Positions 1 through 6,645 of a stretch of DNA of 7,696 nt are shown one piece after another. Numbering within the stretch: the stretch's first letter is position 1; each line of letters starts with the position of its first letter. The position numbers and the translations under genes were made by a program. The DNA comes from Saprospiraceae bacterium (GTDB lineage: Bacteria > Bacteroidota > Bacteroidia > Chitinophagales > Saprospiraceae): assembly GCA_027009605.1 (NCBI GenBank), contig JALVCY010000593.1:1-7696 (forward strand), in the 5' to 3' direction. The notes under the pieces were generated by a model, which saw only the letters and a program-made list of their open reading frames with translations, made no database searches and was not told the DNA's origin.

Positions 1-431
1 ATTTTTCTTTACCGTTGGTTTTAACAAACGGACACAAGAAGCAAAATTATCAGGGGCTTTAGCCCCATTGATTTGGTAGCAGCCAAATTTATTTGGCTGA
101 AATAAGATTGCTCTCCATCTCCCGAATGAATTCGGAAGTACCGGCGAGATTCAGCGCCAAGCTTTGGGTTTGCTTTACCGTTGATTTTTCTTTACCGTTG
201 GTTTTAACCAACGGACTGAAAGCAAAACAATTAGGGGCTTTAGCCCCATTGATTTGGTAGCAGCCAAATTTATTTGGCTGACAAAAGCTTACTCTCCATC
301 TCCCGAATGAATTCGGAAGTACCGGCGAGATTTAGTGCCAAGCTTTGGGTTTGCTTTACCGTTGATTTTTCTTTACCGTTGGTTTTAACCAACGGACTGA
401 AAGCAAAACAATTAGGGGCTTTAGCCCCATT
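1..431. repeat. Tandem array of 181-183 bp units, each with four palindromes
   Basis: Units begin at 1, 184 and 365. The first two are complete (183 and 181 bp); the third stops at 431, just after its second palindrome. Each full unit carries, in order: P1 CCGTTGGTT-TT-AACCAACGG (12-31, 195-214, 376-395), P2 GGGGCT-TT-AGCCCC (53-66, 234-247, 415-428), P3 CAGCCAAAT-TT-ATTTGGCTG (80-99, 261-280) and P4 CCGAAT-GA-ATTCGG (122-135, 303-316). P1 to P3 all have TT at the centre on this strand. Differences between units fall mostly in the linkers (about 32-52 and 100-112), while P2, P3 and P4 are identical; copy 1 has one mismatch in the right arm of P1. CTTTACCGTTG also occurs twice, 17 bp apart, at each unit junction. 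The array may continue left of the window. The function is unknown. It is not a CRISPR, because there are no short repeats with unique spacers. Confidence 0.93.
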
Positions 432-866
432 AACTGAACAAATAAAAATAAAAAAAATACGTAACTATTTAGATGCCCCTATTTTAAGGCAAAAAATAGG
501 CATTTTTGTGGATGTTGACGTAGGGACGCACGGCCGTGCGTCCCTACATGAGAAAATTTTAGTAAAAACAGGCGCAAAAAGGGCATTTTTTGACCAAAAT
601 AGTCCTAGCTAAACAGTTACAAAAATACGGCTAAAGTCAAGTAGGGGCTAATTTTTCAAGTCAAATCACTGTGATATTTATCGAAATGTAGGGGACAAAA
701 CCTTACTGCCCCCGGATATATAAATTTATTCTTATACGGCTTGTGTTAGCATGGTAGCTTTGGAAATAGGGACTTTATGGATTTAAATATTTTGCATTAT
801 TCTTGGAAATACTCATTTTTCACGGGATTTGTCAAAGAACCAAAAAAGGCCAAACATCTTATTAGC
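432..866. other. Gene-free stretch between the repeat array and the kinase gene
   Basis: No convincing coding sequence is visible. The only longer open frame (274-612, plus) starts inside the repeat array, and its first half is simply translated repeat. Apart from the 28 bp palindrome at 520-547, there is a loose direct similarity between 487-510 and 571-592 (AGGC, an A-run, then GGCATTTTT). The kinase gene ends at 867. Just past its stop, the minus strand has a short GGCC followed by six T, but no proper stem, so I call no terminator here. Confidence 0.6.
520..547. repeat. Perfect 28 bp palindrome
   Basis: The left arm GTAGGGACGCACGG (520-533) is followed directly by its exact reverse complement (534-547). 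It is GC-rich within an AT-rich, gene-free stretch. The outer part, TAGGGACGC/GCGTCCCTA, resembles dispersed intergenic palindromes I recall from Bacteroidota and cyanobacterial genomes, but that is recollection and was not searched. No run of T follows on either strand, so it does not look like an ordinary intrinsic terminator. It is unrelated in sequence to the 181-183 bp array upstream. Confidence 0.9.
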
Positions 867-2756
867 CTAAGTCAATGGAATCAAGACGGTGACTTTTGTC
901 CCAATGTTTTGACCATCTCCTGAAGTGTTGTTATCTTCAATTTTCACAAGCTCATCAGGTTGAAACTTACTGGCAATCATTCTTAAACGATCTAAGGTGA
1001 TTTGAGTACCTTTAGATTTGTGTAGTTGAAGCTCCGGATTTTTATTCTTATTTTCTGCTGCATTGACACGGCCGATACCATTATCTGCGACGATGCAGCG
1101 GATGGTATCCTCATCGTACAAGTCAAATGAGACAGTAATGAGCCCGGCATCTAAGCTGCGCAAACCGTGTTCGATAGCATTTTCGACGTAAGGCTGTACA
1201 ATCATCGAAGGAATCTCAATATATTCATCAACCAAATCCGGACTGACCGTTACTTCGTAGTTAAGTCGGTCACGAAATCTCAGATGTTTATTGATATAAA
1301 GATAGTGTTCCAAAAAATCAATTTCTTTTTCTAGTGAGATGGTCTCCAACTCAGAAAACTCCAGACTTTTGCGCATGAGCATGGAAAAACTAGATAAGTA
1401 GGAAGCTGCTTGGTCTTTGTTGTTTCTTGCAATAAAATTCTGGATAGAATTCAGCGCATTATATAGAAAATGGGGATTCATCTGTGCGCGTAAAGCCTTG
1501 AGTTGCAAGGCTTTAGCTTGATATTTCAGCGTCTCTATTTCTTGTTTTTTCTTTTCGGAAGCATATTTAATGGTGAGCTCTCTGATGGATTGCTCCTTGG
1601 TATGATTGGCGTATTTTTCTTCATATTCTGCTTTGAGCACTTGGTAATCATAGGCAATATCAAAGTGCTCGGTATGGGCATAAAGCTTTGCCGTTTCTTC
1701 ACAGATATTGGCCAATTCTCTGTAGTTCTCGGTTTTTTTTGCAAAAGCAAGTGCTTTTTGGAGATGGCCGGAAGCATTGGCGTAGTCTTTAGCTTGCGCA
1801 AAAAGTAAAGCTTTCCATTTGTGAATCAGGGCTAAGTTATTATAATTCCTAGATGGGTTTGTTTTATAAATATTTTCGGCTTTATTATAAAGGTCTAGGG
1901 CAAAATCCGGCATATCAATATTAAACAGACAGTTGCCCCAATTGGCGAAAGCAGAGGCTCGAACATCTCTGTTTTGATCTGTGTCGTCGAGCAGTGCCTT
2001 TTTAAAATAAGAGATGGCCATTTCCGTGTCTCCAAGCATTGCGAAAGCATTGCCCGCACTCAGATGATACCAGCCCAACCTAGTATTTAGGTGGTGTTTT
2101 TGACTGATATGAATGGCCTGCAGATAAGACTCTTTTGATTTCTCCGGATCATTGGTTTTTTCATAAATCTGACCTAACCCACTATGAATCAATGAAATGC
2201 AATTATAATCTTGAATAGAAAGCAAGGCTTCTGACTCATAAAACAATTGGAGCGCCTGAAAAAGCAAACGAGTCGCATCAGACCATTGCGAAAGCAAAAT
2301 ATTCAGATAGCCTTCTCTACACAGAAGCTTTGGCTTAAGCAACGAACCGGGCTTTTCATGAATGAAGGTTTCCACTTCCGCAATAAGCAAAGAAGCTTCT
2401 TCCAAAAGATCCAAATTCATGTAGGTAGCGATGAAATCAATGTAGAATTCTGCCTTTCGATCGAAATGGACAAAAGAATCAAGCAGTTTTTTCCCTTTTT
2501 CGAAGGCCTTGAAAGACTCTTTGTAATTGTAGTATTGGTTGTGAAAGATACCTAAATAATGATAGTAGGTAATTTCATCACTAATTTGCGGAGTAGGAAG
2601 TAGCGAATGGATGGTTTGGAGACTTTTTTTCGCTTTCTCGTAGTCCGCAAATAGATTTTTCGTACATTCTGCAAAGAGTAAGGGCATAGAAACACCGGTC
2701 TCCTTTGGTGTCAAAGAAGAATGAAGCAGAGACTTAGAACTTTTTTTTATATGCAT
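867..2756 (-). CDS. TPR-domain sensor histidine kinase, LytS/YehU type, no membrane segment
   Basis: This is a 629-residue protein. Residues about 30-378 are helical, TPR-like repeats (for example around 65-96, 188-219, 228-258, 266-298 and 308-340). A charged, probably coiled-coil stretch follows at about 375-425, then a His_kinase domain with the H-box MNPHFLYNALNSIQ (426-439, phospho-acceptor H429). The ATPase part shows the N-box QPYVENAIEHGL (N526), DNGIGR (558-563) and a glycine-rich KGTQITLDRLR near 582, ending in IGTKVTVLIP. Related proteins usually autophosphorylate and pass the phosphate to a LytTR-type response regulator; none is in this window. I see no signal peptide and no hydrophobic span, whereas many Bacteroidota relatives have one between the TPRs and the H-box, so it is probably cytoplasmic. 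The ATG at 2756 is taken as start; M24 (ATG at 2687) is also possible. A candidate small ORF ends 11 bp upstream. Confidence 0.95.
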   Translation of the reverse strand: MHIKKSSKSLLHSSLTPKETGVSMPLLFAECTKNLFADYEKAKKSLQTIHSLLPTPQISDEITYYHYLGIFHNQYYNYKESFKAFEKGKKLLDSFVHFDRKAEFYIDFIATYMNLDLLEEASLLIAEVETFIHEKPGSLLKPKLLCREGYLNILLSQWSDATRLLFQALQLFYESEALLSIQDYNCISLIHSGLGQIYEKTNDPEKSKESYLQAIHISQKHHLNTRLGWYHLSAGNAFAMLGDTEMAISYFKKALLDDTDQNRDVRASAFANWGNCLFNIDMPDFALDLYNKAENIYKTNPSRNYNNLALIHKWKALLFAQAKDYANASGHLQKALAFAKKTENYRELANICEETAKLYAHTEHFDIAYDYQVLKAEYEEKYANHTKEQSIRELTIKYASEKKKQEIETLKYQAKALQLKALRAQMNPHFLYNALNSIQNFIARNNKDQAASYLSSFSMLMRKSLEFSELETISLEKEIDFLEHYLYINKHLRFRDRLNYEVTVSPDLVDEYIEIPSMIVQPYVENAIEHGLRSLDAGLITVSFDLYDEDTIRCIVADNGIGRVNAAENKNKNPELQLHKSKGTQITLDRLRMIASKFQPDELVKIEDNNTSGDGQNIGTKVTVLIPLT

Positions 2757-2767
2757 ACCATGGTTAC

Positions 2768-2911
2768 CTACTGCGGAGTAGGCATTCCACAGAAGGTGTT
2801 TTGTTTTCCTTTTCTCTTTCGTCCTTTTTGGTTGACAGAGTTATTTGTACTGTTGTTTGACCCTGTCGAACCATTACCGGTCGCAGGCTTTTTGCTTCCT
2901 ATTTTTCTCAT
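2768..2911 (-). CDS. Candidate small, very basic protein in the leader of the kinase gene
   Basis: An ATG at 2911 opens a 47-codon frame ending in TAG at 2768, only 11 bp before the kinase ATG. The predicted protein is rich in Asn, Ser, Gly and Thr in the middle (residues 10-27). A cluster of basic residues follows (KGRKRKGK, 29-36), and the C-terminus is CGMPTPQ. It has about ten Lys/Arg and no acidic residue, so it would be strongly cationic. There is no signal peptide and I recognise no family. It sits about 25 nt after the transcription start predicted from the TATATTTG box at 2949-2942, the right distance for a first gene in an operon with the kinase. It could be a real small protein, a leader peptide, or a chance frame in an A-rich leader. 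An 18-codon frame starting upstream at about 2930 overlaps it. Confidence 0.35.
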   Translation of the reverse strand: MRKIGSKKPATGNGSTGSNNSTNNSVNQKGRKRKGKQNTFCGMPTPQ

Positions 2912-3243
2912 AATTAGTATGTTTACCCATTAAAGGATTCTCAAATATATGGAGATATTTTCTGTTTTGTCTAAAAAAAACGAAGAAAAATAGAATGGTA
3001 AAAAATTAGAATATATAAAGTTTTGGTGTTCAATATAATAAACTTATTGAATAAAAACATATTTTTTTCAAATATTTAATATTTTTATTAAACAAAAGTT
3101 AGTTTTGCCGTGCTTTCTGCTTTTTGCGCAAGCAATCCTTAAATCTACTATTGGAGTGCTGACCATTCAAACTAGGAATATTCTAGGCGAAAACAGGAGG
3201 TATTTTAACCGTCCAATCCCATTTCAAAGGTTATTTTTAGACT
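2912..3243. other. AT-rich intergenic region between bshB1 and the kinase leader
   Basis: Both flanking genes are on the minus strand, so this stretch should hold the end of the bshB1 transcript and the promoter of the kinase unit. Bases 2950-3110 are extremely AT-rich, with long A and T runs, as often seen upstream of Bacteroidota promoters. The copy of TTTTTGCGCAAGC at 3121-3133 is described under the findings. No gene and no convincing terminator is visible; the TAACC/GGTTA pair at 3206-3233 has only five pairs and an 18-base loop. Confidence 0.6.
2942..2978 (-). promoter_or_regulatory. Probable promoter of the small ORF and kinase gene
   Basis: Read on the minus strand, 2949-2942 is TATATTTG, an exact match to the Bacteroidota -7 consensus TAnnTTTG. 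The expected -33 position, about 20 nt further upstream, has only a T-rich TTTTAG (near 2976-2971) instead of TTG, so the upstream element is weak. The predicted start of transcription is near 2936. This gives a leader of about 180 nt before the kinase ATG and about 25 nt before the small ORF. Confidence 0.5.
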
Positions 3244-3966
3244 TTAATCCAAATGAAATAAATCCTTGACACCGATGGACTTAGCTGTTTGGAATCCTTC
3301 TGCAAAGGCATAACCTGCCGGCCGTCCCATATCTTTTGCTCTCGCTTGGACAAAATCAAGAAAATCTTGTCCGGAAATGGGCGTTTCAGGTTCTTTCGAC
3401 TTGGGATTGTAAAATTGGGAGCGATAAGTCTGAATGAGCTCCAGTTTTTGGGACATCACATCACTAATATCGACTATGAAATCCGGTTTTAGGTAATAGT
3501 CTTGAATATAGTGATACACATTTTTTGGGCGCCAAGCTGTTTGGAGATTCCCTTTATAATCGGTTTTAATTTTGATGAGACCGGCCAAAAAACATGCATC
3601 CGCTATTAATTTGCCCGCACGGCCATGGTCAGGATGCCTGTCGGAAAAAGCATTGGCCAAAACAATATCAGGTTGGGCATAACGGATAATTTCGATGATG
3701 GAGGTGAGATTAGCCGGATTATGTTCAAAAAAGCCATCGAGCATGGATAATTGAATCCTGAATTTAGCCCCAAGCAGTTCTGCGGCCTTCATGGCTTCGT
3801 GAGTCCGAATAGTAGCAGAGCCGCGAGAGCCTAATTCTCCGCGAGTCAAATCAAGCAGGCCAACCTGGTATCCTTTCCGGATATGCTGAAGTAGCGCACC
3901 ACTACAACCCAGTTCTATATCATCCGGATGCACACCGACGGCCAAAATATTTACTTTTTCTTCCAT
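3244..3966 (-). CDS. bshB1: BshB1-type bacillithiol biosynthesis N-acetylglucosaminyl-malate deacetylase
   Basis: This 240-residue protein is a full-length member of the PIG-L/LmbE zinc deacetylase family. The signature VHPDDIELGCSG lies at residues 12-23 and RHPDHGR at 110-116. By comparison with the family, the zinc ligands would be H13, D16 and H114, with D15 as catalytic base. The LTRGELGSRG segment (40-49) and the C-terminal GRPAGYAFAEGF (214-225) are typical of BshB1. Members remove the acetyl group from GlcNAc-malate, giving GlcN-malate, the step before cysteine is added to form bacillithiol, a cytoplasmic thiol antioxidant. The ATG at 3966 puts the HPDD motif at the usual distance from the N-terminus. 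No bshA or bshC is in the window. The methyltransferase gene ends 146 bp upstream on the same strand; no consensus TAnnTTTG box is visible in that gap, so read-through from the upstream gene is possible. Confidence 0.93.
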   Translation of the reverse strand: MEEKVNILAVGVHPDDIELGCSGALLQHIRKGYQVGLLDLTRGELGSRGSATIRTHEAMKAAELLGAKFRIQLSMLDGFFEHNPANLTSIIEIIRYAQPDIVLANAFSDRHPDHGRAGKLIADACFLAGLIKIKTDYKGNLQTAWRPKNVYHYIQDYYLKPDFIVDISDVMSQKLELIQTYRSQFYNPKSKEPETPISGQDFLDFVQARAKDMGRPAGYAFAEGFQTAKSIGVKDLFHLD

Positions 3967-4112
3967 GCGAGTTGAATGGTTTTACGGTTGGTCTGCTCCA
4001 AAGTTGAATTCAAAAAGCAACCAAATAAAATTTCGTGGACACAAGAACAAACCACTGCATCAGCCTTTTCGGAGTAAGCCTCCACTGTTTCGAACATTTT
4101 TGCGCAAGCCAA

Positions 4113-5249
4113 TCAATACATCTCATAGAGACAAAGCCGGCTTTCTTTAGGGCCATTAAAAAGCGGGATGCGTTTGGAAGTTTTTAAGCCAATGTTTTTG
4201 AGAGCATCAAGATTAGCGGTAAAGACCCAAGCGTCCCATTGATTGAATTTTTGCTTAAGCATATCCCCTAATTGCTTGTATAACAGGTCAATATCATCTA
4301 CTTTAATATTATCTCCATAGGGTGGATTGACCATTAAAAATCCGGGGGCTTTTTGTGGCTTCATATCAACAATATCCAGTAGTGTGAGCTCCGTATAACC
4401 CCGCAGCCCGGCACCACGCAGATTAGTTGTGGCCGCATTGAGAGCTTTTTGGTCGTAATCAAAACCTTTGATAACATGCTCAAAAAGGCGTTCGTTTTGG
4501 ATGGCATCTTCTTTGACTTTCTTCCAAAGTTTGGGTTGAAAGTCTGACCAATTGTGAAAACTAAAATAGGCTCGATACCGTTGTGCTGCAATATTTCTGG
4601 CAATCATTCCCGCTTCAATGAGCAGGGTTCCGGAGCCACACATGGGATCTACAAAATCTTTAGAGCCATCCCACCCGGCTTTCAGAAGCATGCCGGCAGC
4701 TAGGCATTCGCTTAAAGGAGCAGGAAAAGTATCGTCTTTTCGATATCCCCTTTTATGCAAAGATTCACCGGACGCATCCAAATAAAGCCTAATATTCCGG
4801 TCATTAATATGTACATGGAATCGAATATCCGGCTGATAGGTTTCGATAAAAGGTCTCTTTCTAAATCTTTCTCTAAAGTGATCGACAATGGCATCTTTGG
4901 TCTTAAGCGTAGTGTATCTGGAGTGATCAAAAATACGAGAATTAACGACACTGGAAATAGCAAAGGTCTGGTCGTAATGCAAAAAATCCGGCCAGTTAAC
5001 ATCGTACATCTTGCGATAAAGCTCTTCATAAGAAGACGCTCTAAAATTAAGAACCGGTCTTAGAAATCGCAGTGCAACACGACTAAGATAGTTGGCTTTA
5101 TAGAAAGTCTCCCTATCTGCTTCGAATAAGACAGCTCTTTTTCTAACTTTAATATTAGTGGCGCCAAGCTGTTCTAATTCTTCCGCAAGTGTATCTTCCA
5201 GCCCTTGAAAAGTTTTGGCTAGGTATTCTCCGCTAGTAGCTAAAGGCAT
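4113..5249 (-). CDS. THUMP-domain class I SAM-dependent rRNA methyltransferase (RlmL/YpsC-like)
   Basis: With the ATG at 5249 the protein has 378 residues, the usual length for stand-alone members of the COG0116 family (E. coli RlmL is a longer fusion). Residues about 45-160 form the THUMP RNA-binding part. The Rossmann methyltransferase domain follows: motif I FVDPMCGSGTLLIEAG (199-214), an acidic FDYD (263-266) and the catalytic NPPYG (308-312), typical of enzymes methylating an exocyclic base nitrogen. It ends in a family-like GPKESRLCLYEMY. By homology the substrate is probably guanine N2 in 23S rRNA, but the exact site cannot be read from sequence. The frame extends up to a TTG at 5285. 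I prefer the ATG because the extra 12 residues look non-family, and the TTG lies inside a small GCACA/TGTGC inverted repeat (5280-5296). It begins after the terminator of the histone-like gene, so it should have its own promoter, but I see no consensus one. Confidence 0.93.
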   Translation of the reverse strand: MPLATSGEYLAKTFQGLEDTLAEELEQLGATNIKVRKRAVLFEADRETFYKANYLSRVALRFLRPVLNFRASSYEELYRKMYDVNWPDFLHYDQTFAISSVVNSRIFDHSRYTTLKTKDAIVDHFRERFRKRPFIETYQPDIRFHVHINDRNIRLYLDASGESLHKRGYRKDDTFPAPLSECLAAGMLLKAGWDGSKDFVDPMCGSGTLLIEAGMIARNIAAQRYRAYFSFHNWSDFQPKLWKKVKEDAIQNERLFEHVIKGFDYDQKALNAATTNLRGAGLRGYTELTLLDIVDMKPQKAPGFLMVNPPYGDNIKVDDIDLLYKQLGDMLKQKFNQWDAWVFTANLDALKNIGLKTSKRIPLFNGPKESRLCLYEMY

Positions 5250-5302
5250 TGTTTTCGTTGTTGTTTTGTAGATTGCACGGCACAAACAAGCTGTGCGATA
5301 CG

Positions 5303-5338
5303 AAAAAAAGTGGTAGGGCTTAAAGCCCTACCACTTTT
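5303..5338 (-). terminator. Strong intrinsic terminator after the histone-like gene
   Basis: On the minus strand, AAAAGTGGTAGGGCTT (5338-5323) pairs perfectly with its complement (5321-5306) around a one-base centre, so the real loop is a few A/T bases. The 3' side runs into seven T (5309-5303). It lies 13 bp past the stop of the histone-like gene and before the methyltransferase start, separating the two units. The A-run on the other side makes it potentially usable from the plus strand too, but no plus-strand gene ends here. Confidence 0.9.
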
Positions 5339-5350
5339 CATAAATAATAA

Positions 5351-5986
5351 TTATGCCTTGTAGGCAGGCTTGAGTCGCCCTCTGCTTCCCCAAGAAGGAA
5401 GTCCGTAGGCATAGCCTCTACCGGCATGCTTGAATTTAGCCAACATTTTTTGTTTGTTAACTAATTTCTGCAAAGCACGATTGATTAATGTTTTGGTGGT
5501 TACATCATCTTTGTATTCACCGGCAGCTTTTGCTTTCGCTTTTACGGCAACAAACAAATCAGAGCTAACCAACCCTTTTCCGGCTTCGTTGATAGCGGTC
5601 ATAACGAAATTATCAAAGGCAGTAACAACAGGTTTCCGACCGGCATTACCTTTGCGACCATCTGCTTTCTTGGTTCTCTTTGCAGTAGCTTTTTTAGCCG
5701 GTGCTTTTTGGGCTACAACTTTTTTTGTAGTTGCCTTTTTGTCCGCAGCCTTCTTAGCGGGTGCTTTCTTAGCTGTTACTTTCTTGGCCGGTGTTTTTTT
5801 TGCGGTTGTTTTTTTCACAGGAGTCTTTTGGGCGACTTCTGCATCCGGGGCATTTTTCAAATCTTCTTTGAGACCTTTGATGATTGCTCTAGCGTTTTGG
5901 ATTTGAAAATTTAATTTCTTAACTTCAGCTTGATAGACTTCAATAAGATCTTTCAGCTGAGGTTTAGTAAATTTAGCTTTACTCAT
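5351..5986 (-). CDS. Histone-like, Lys/Ala-rich protein with a C-terminal winged-helix-like domain
   Basis: This is a 211-residue basic protein with three parts. Residues 1-47 are a charged helix, probably a coiled coil, with LIEVYQAEVKKLNFQIQNAR at its centre. Residues 54-107 are a disordered tail of degenerate TPAKK/APAKKAT repeats, as in histone H1 C-termini and bacterial AlgP/Hc1-like proteins, followed by GRKGNAGRKP (110-119), which resembles an AT-hook. Residues 122-196 look like a compact helical domain (FDNFVMTAINEAGKGLVSSD, then INRALQKLVNKQKM, then GRGYAYGLP), consistent with a winged helix. It probably binds and compacts nucleoid DNA, but this is inferred from composition and layout. 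The ATG at 5986 is chosen over a TTG at 6019 because the latter overlaps the promoter's TATCTTTG box. The gene is a single transcription unit, closed by the terminator at 5338-5303. The repeat encoding creates long antisense frames that should be ignored. Confidence 0.85.
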   Translation of the reverse strand: MSKAKFTKPQLKDLIEVYQAEVKKLNFQIQNARAIIKGLKEDLKNAPDAEVAQKTPVKKTTAKKTPAKKVTAKKAPAKKAADKKATTKKVVAQKAPAKKATAKRTKKADGRKGNAGRKPVVTAFDNFVMTAINEAGKGLVSSDLFVAVKAKAKAAGEYKDDVTTKTLINRALQKLVNKQKMLAKFKHAGRGYAYGLPSWGSRGRLKPAYKA

Positions 5987-6016
5987 TTTTGGACTTTTTG
6001 TTAAAAAAAATTTCGG

Positions 6017-6047
6017 CAAAGATAGTTTATTTATATTAAAAAAACAA
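6017..6047 (-). promoter_or_regulatory. Promoter of the histone-like gene
   Basis: On the minus strand, TTG at 6047-6045 is followed by 20 bases and then TATCTTTG at 6024-6017, an exact match to the Bacteroidota pattern TTG-N(19-21)-TAnnTTTG. The spacer is almost pure A/T. Transcription should start near 6011, leaving a short leader of about 25 nt before the ATG at 5986. An imperfect palindrome, AACTT-TGCGC-AAGTT (6046-6060), overlaps the upstream element and could be an operator. Confidence 0.75.
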
Positions 6048-6060
6048 CTTTGCGCAAGTT

Positions 6061-6645
6061 ATTGATAATGAGAACGTAGCAAATGCCCAAAAGTTGCTAT
6101 ACCTATCATTTGCTTTTTTTGATTTTAGTAAGCGAATCCATACTTCAAGAAAAGTCCATTACAAGCGCACTATTTTTTTGACAAGAAATACGCACAGTCA
6201 TTTTCATATTATTTGACCACCCTAGACCCCATCATTGTCTTTTCTTGATTTTAAAATAAGCAAACGTTTGGCGCAATGTTATAAACAAATCGGTAATTAC
6301 ACCATCATAGCTTTTCTGTAATCAGTACGCTTATTTTTGCATTACTCTCGACGAGCCAAACCACTACTCCCCTACCGGGTGTAATCTGCCTCCTAATTAT
6401 CCTACACTTATCTTACTTCATCATTCGCTATTCGACGTGCGGTACTCGAAGATTGGTCACTTCTTGTTAGTATGGGGATGCAGTCCCTCCCCTTGTCGTC
6501 ACCAACTTAAATAAACACATTCAAGAGCCAATTTATTCATGCTCCACCGGCTCATTGGCGCAAACCAATTCGTTCTACGTACAGATGCAGAACTTTTAGC
6601 GCATTTCTGTGTATAGTAAATACGCAAAATCTAAAAAATAAACAG
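6061..6645. other. 585 bp without a recognisable gene, between divergent transcription units
   Basis: The region separates the minus-strand histone-like gene from the plus-strand lipoprotein gene. All frames are broken; the best short one (6083-6181, 32 codons) shows no gene-like features. Bases about 6345-6505 are richer in C and G than their surroundings and contain runs such as ACTCCCCTACC and GGGGATGCAGTCCC, plus TTCATCATTCGCTATTCGAC. GACGA at 6350 and TCGTC at 6497 could pair, but I cannot build a clear structure and it matches no tRNA, tmRNA, RNase P or SRP RNA signature I know. Near the right end ATTGG-CGCAAA-CCAAT (6554-6569) is a short inverted repeat. No consensus plus-strand promoter is visible ahead of 6646. 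Confidence 0.55.

Noticed and set aside
1..431. Possible CRISPR array
   Set aside because: The whole 181-183 bp unit is repeated; there are no short direct repeats separated by unique spacers, and no cas genes.
274..612. Open frame of 112 codons on the plus strand
   Set aside because: Its first half is translated tandem repeat, and the rest crosses the 28 bp palindrome and low-complexity DNA; there is no protein-like composition.
2757..2840. A -1 frameshift joining the small basic ORF to the kinase
   Set aside because: The kinase frame is open back to 2840, but I found no canonical slippery heptamer in the right phase in the overlap, and the kinase has its own ATG.
3206..3233. Hairpin TAACC/GGTTA after bshB1 as terminator
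   Set aside because: It has only five pairs, an 18-base loop and no T-run on the minus strand.
5250..5285. TTG start extending the methyltransferase by 12 residues
   Set aside because: The added residues are unlike the family, and an ATG at 5249 gives the usual length.
5430..5906. 158-codon hydrophobic frame antisense to the histone-like gene
   Set aside because: It is the mirror of Lys/Ala-rich codons, which read as Phe/Leu/Ala on the other strand; the minus-strand gene has promoter and terminator.
5987..6019. TTG start extending the histone-like protein by 11 residues
   Set aside because: It lies within the predicted TATCTTTG promoter box, so the transcript would not include it.
6083..6181. 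32-codon plus-strand frame with a hydrophobic centre
   Set aside because: It is short, in AT-rich DNA where such frames arise easily, with no promoter or similarity that I recognise.
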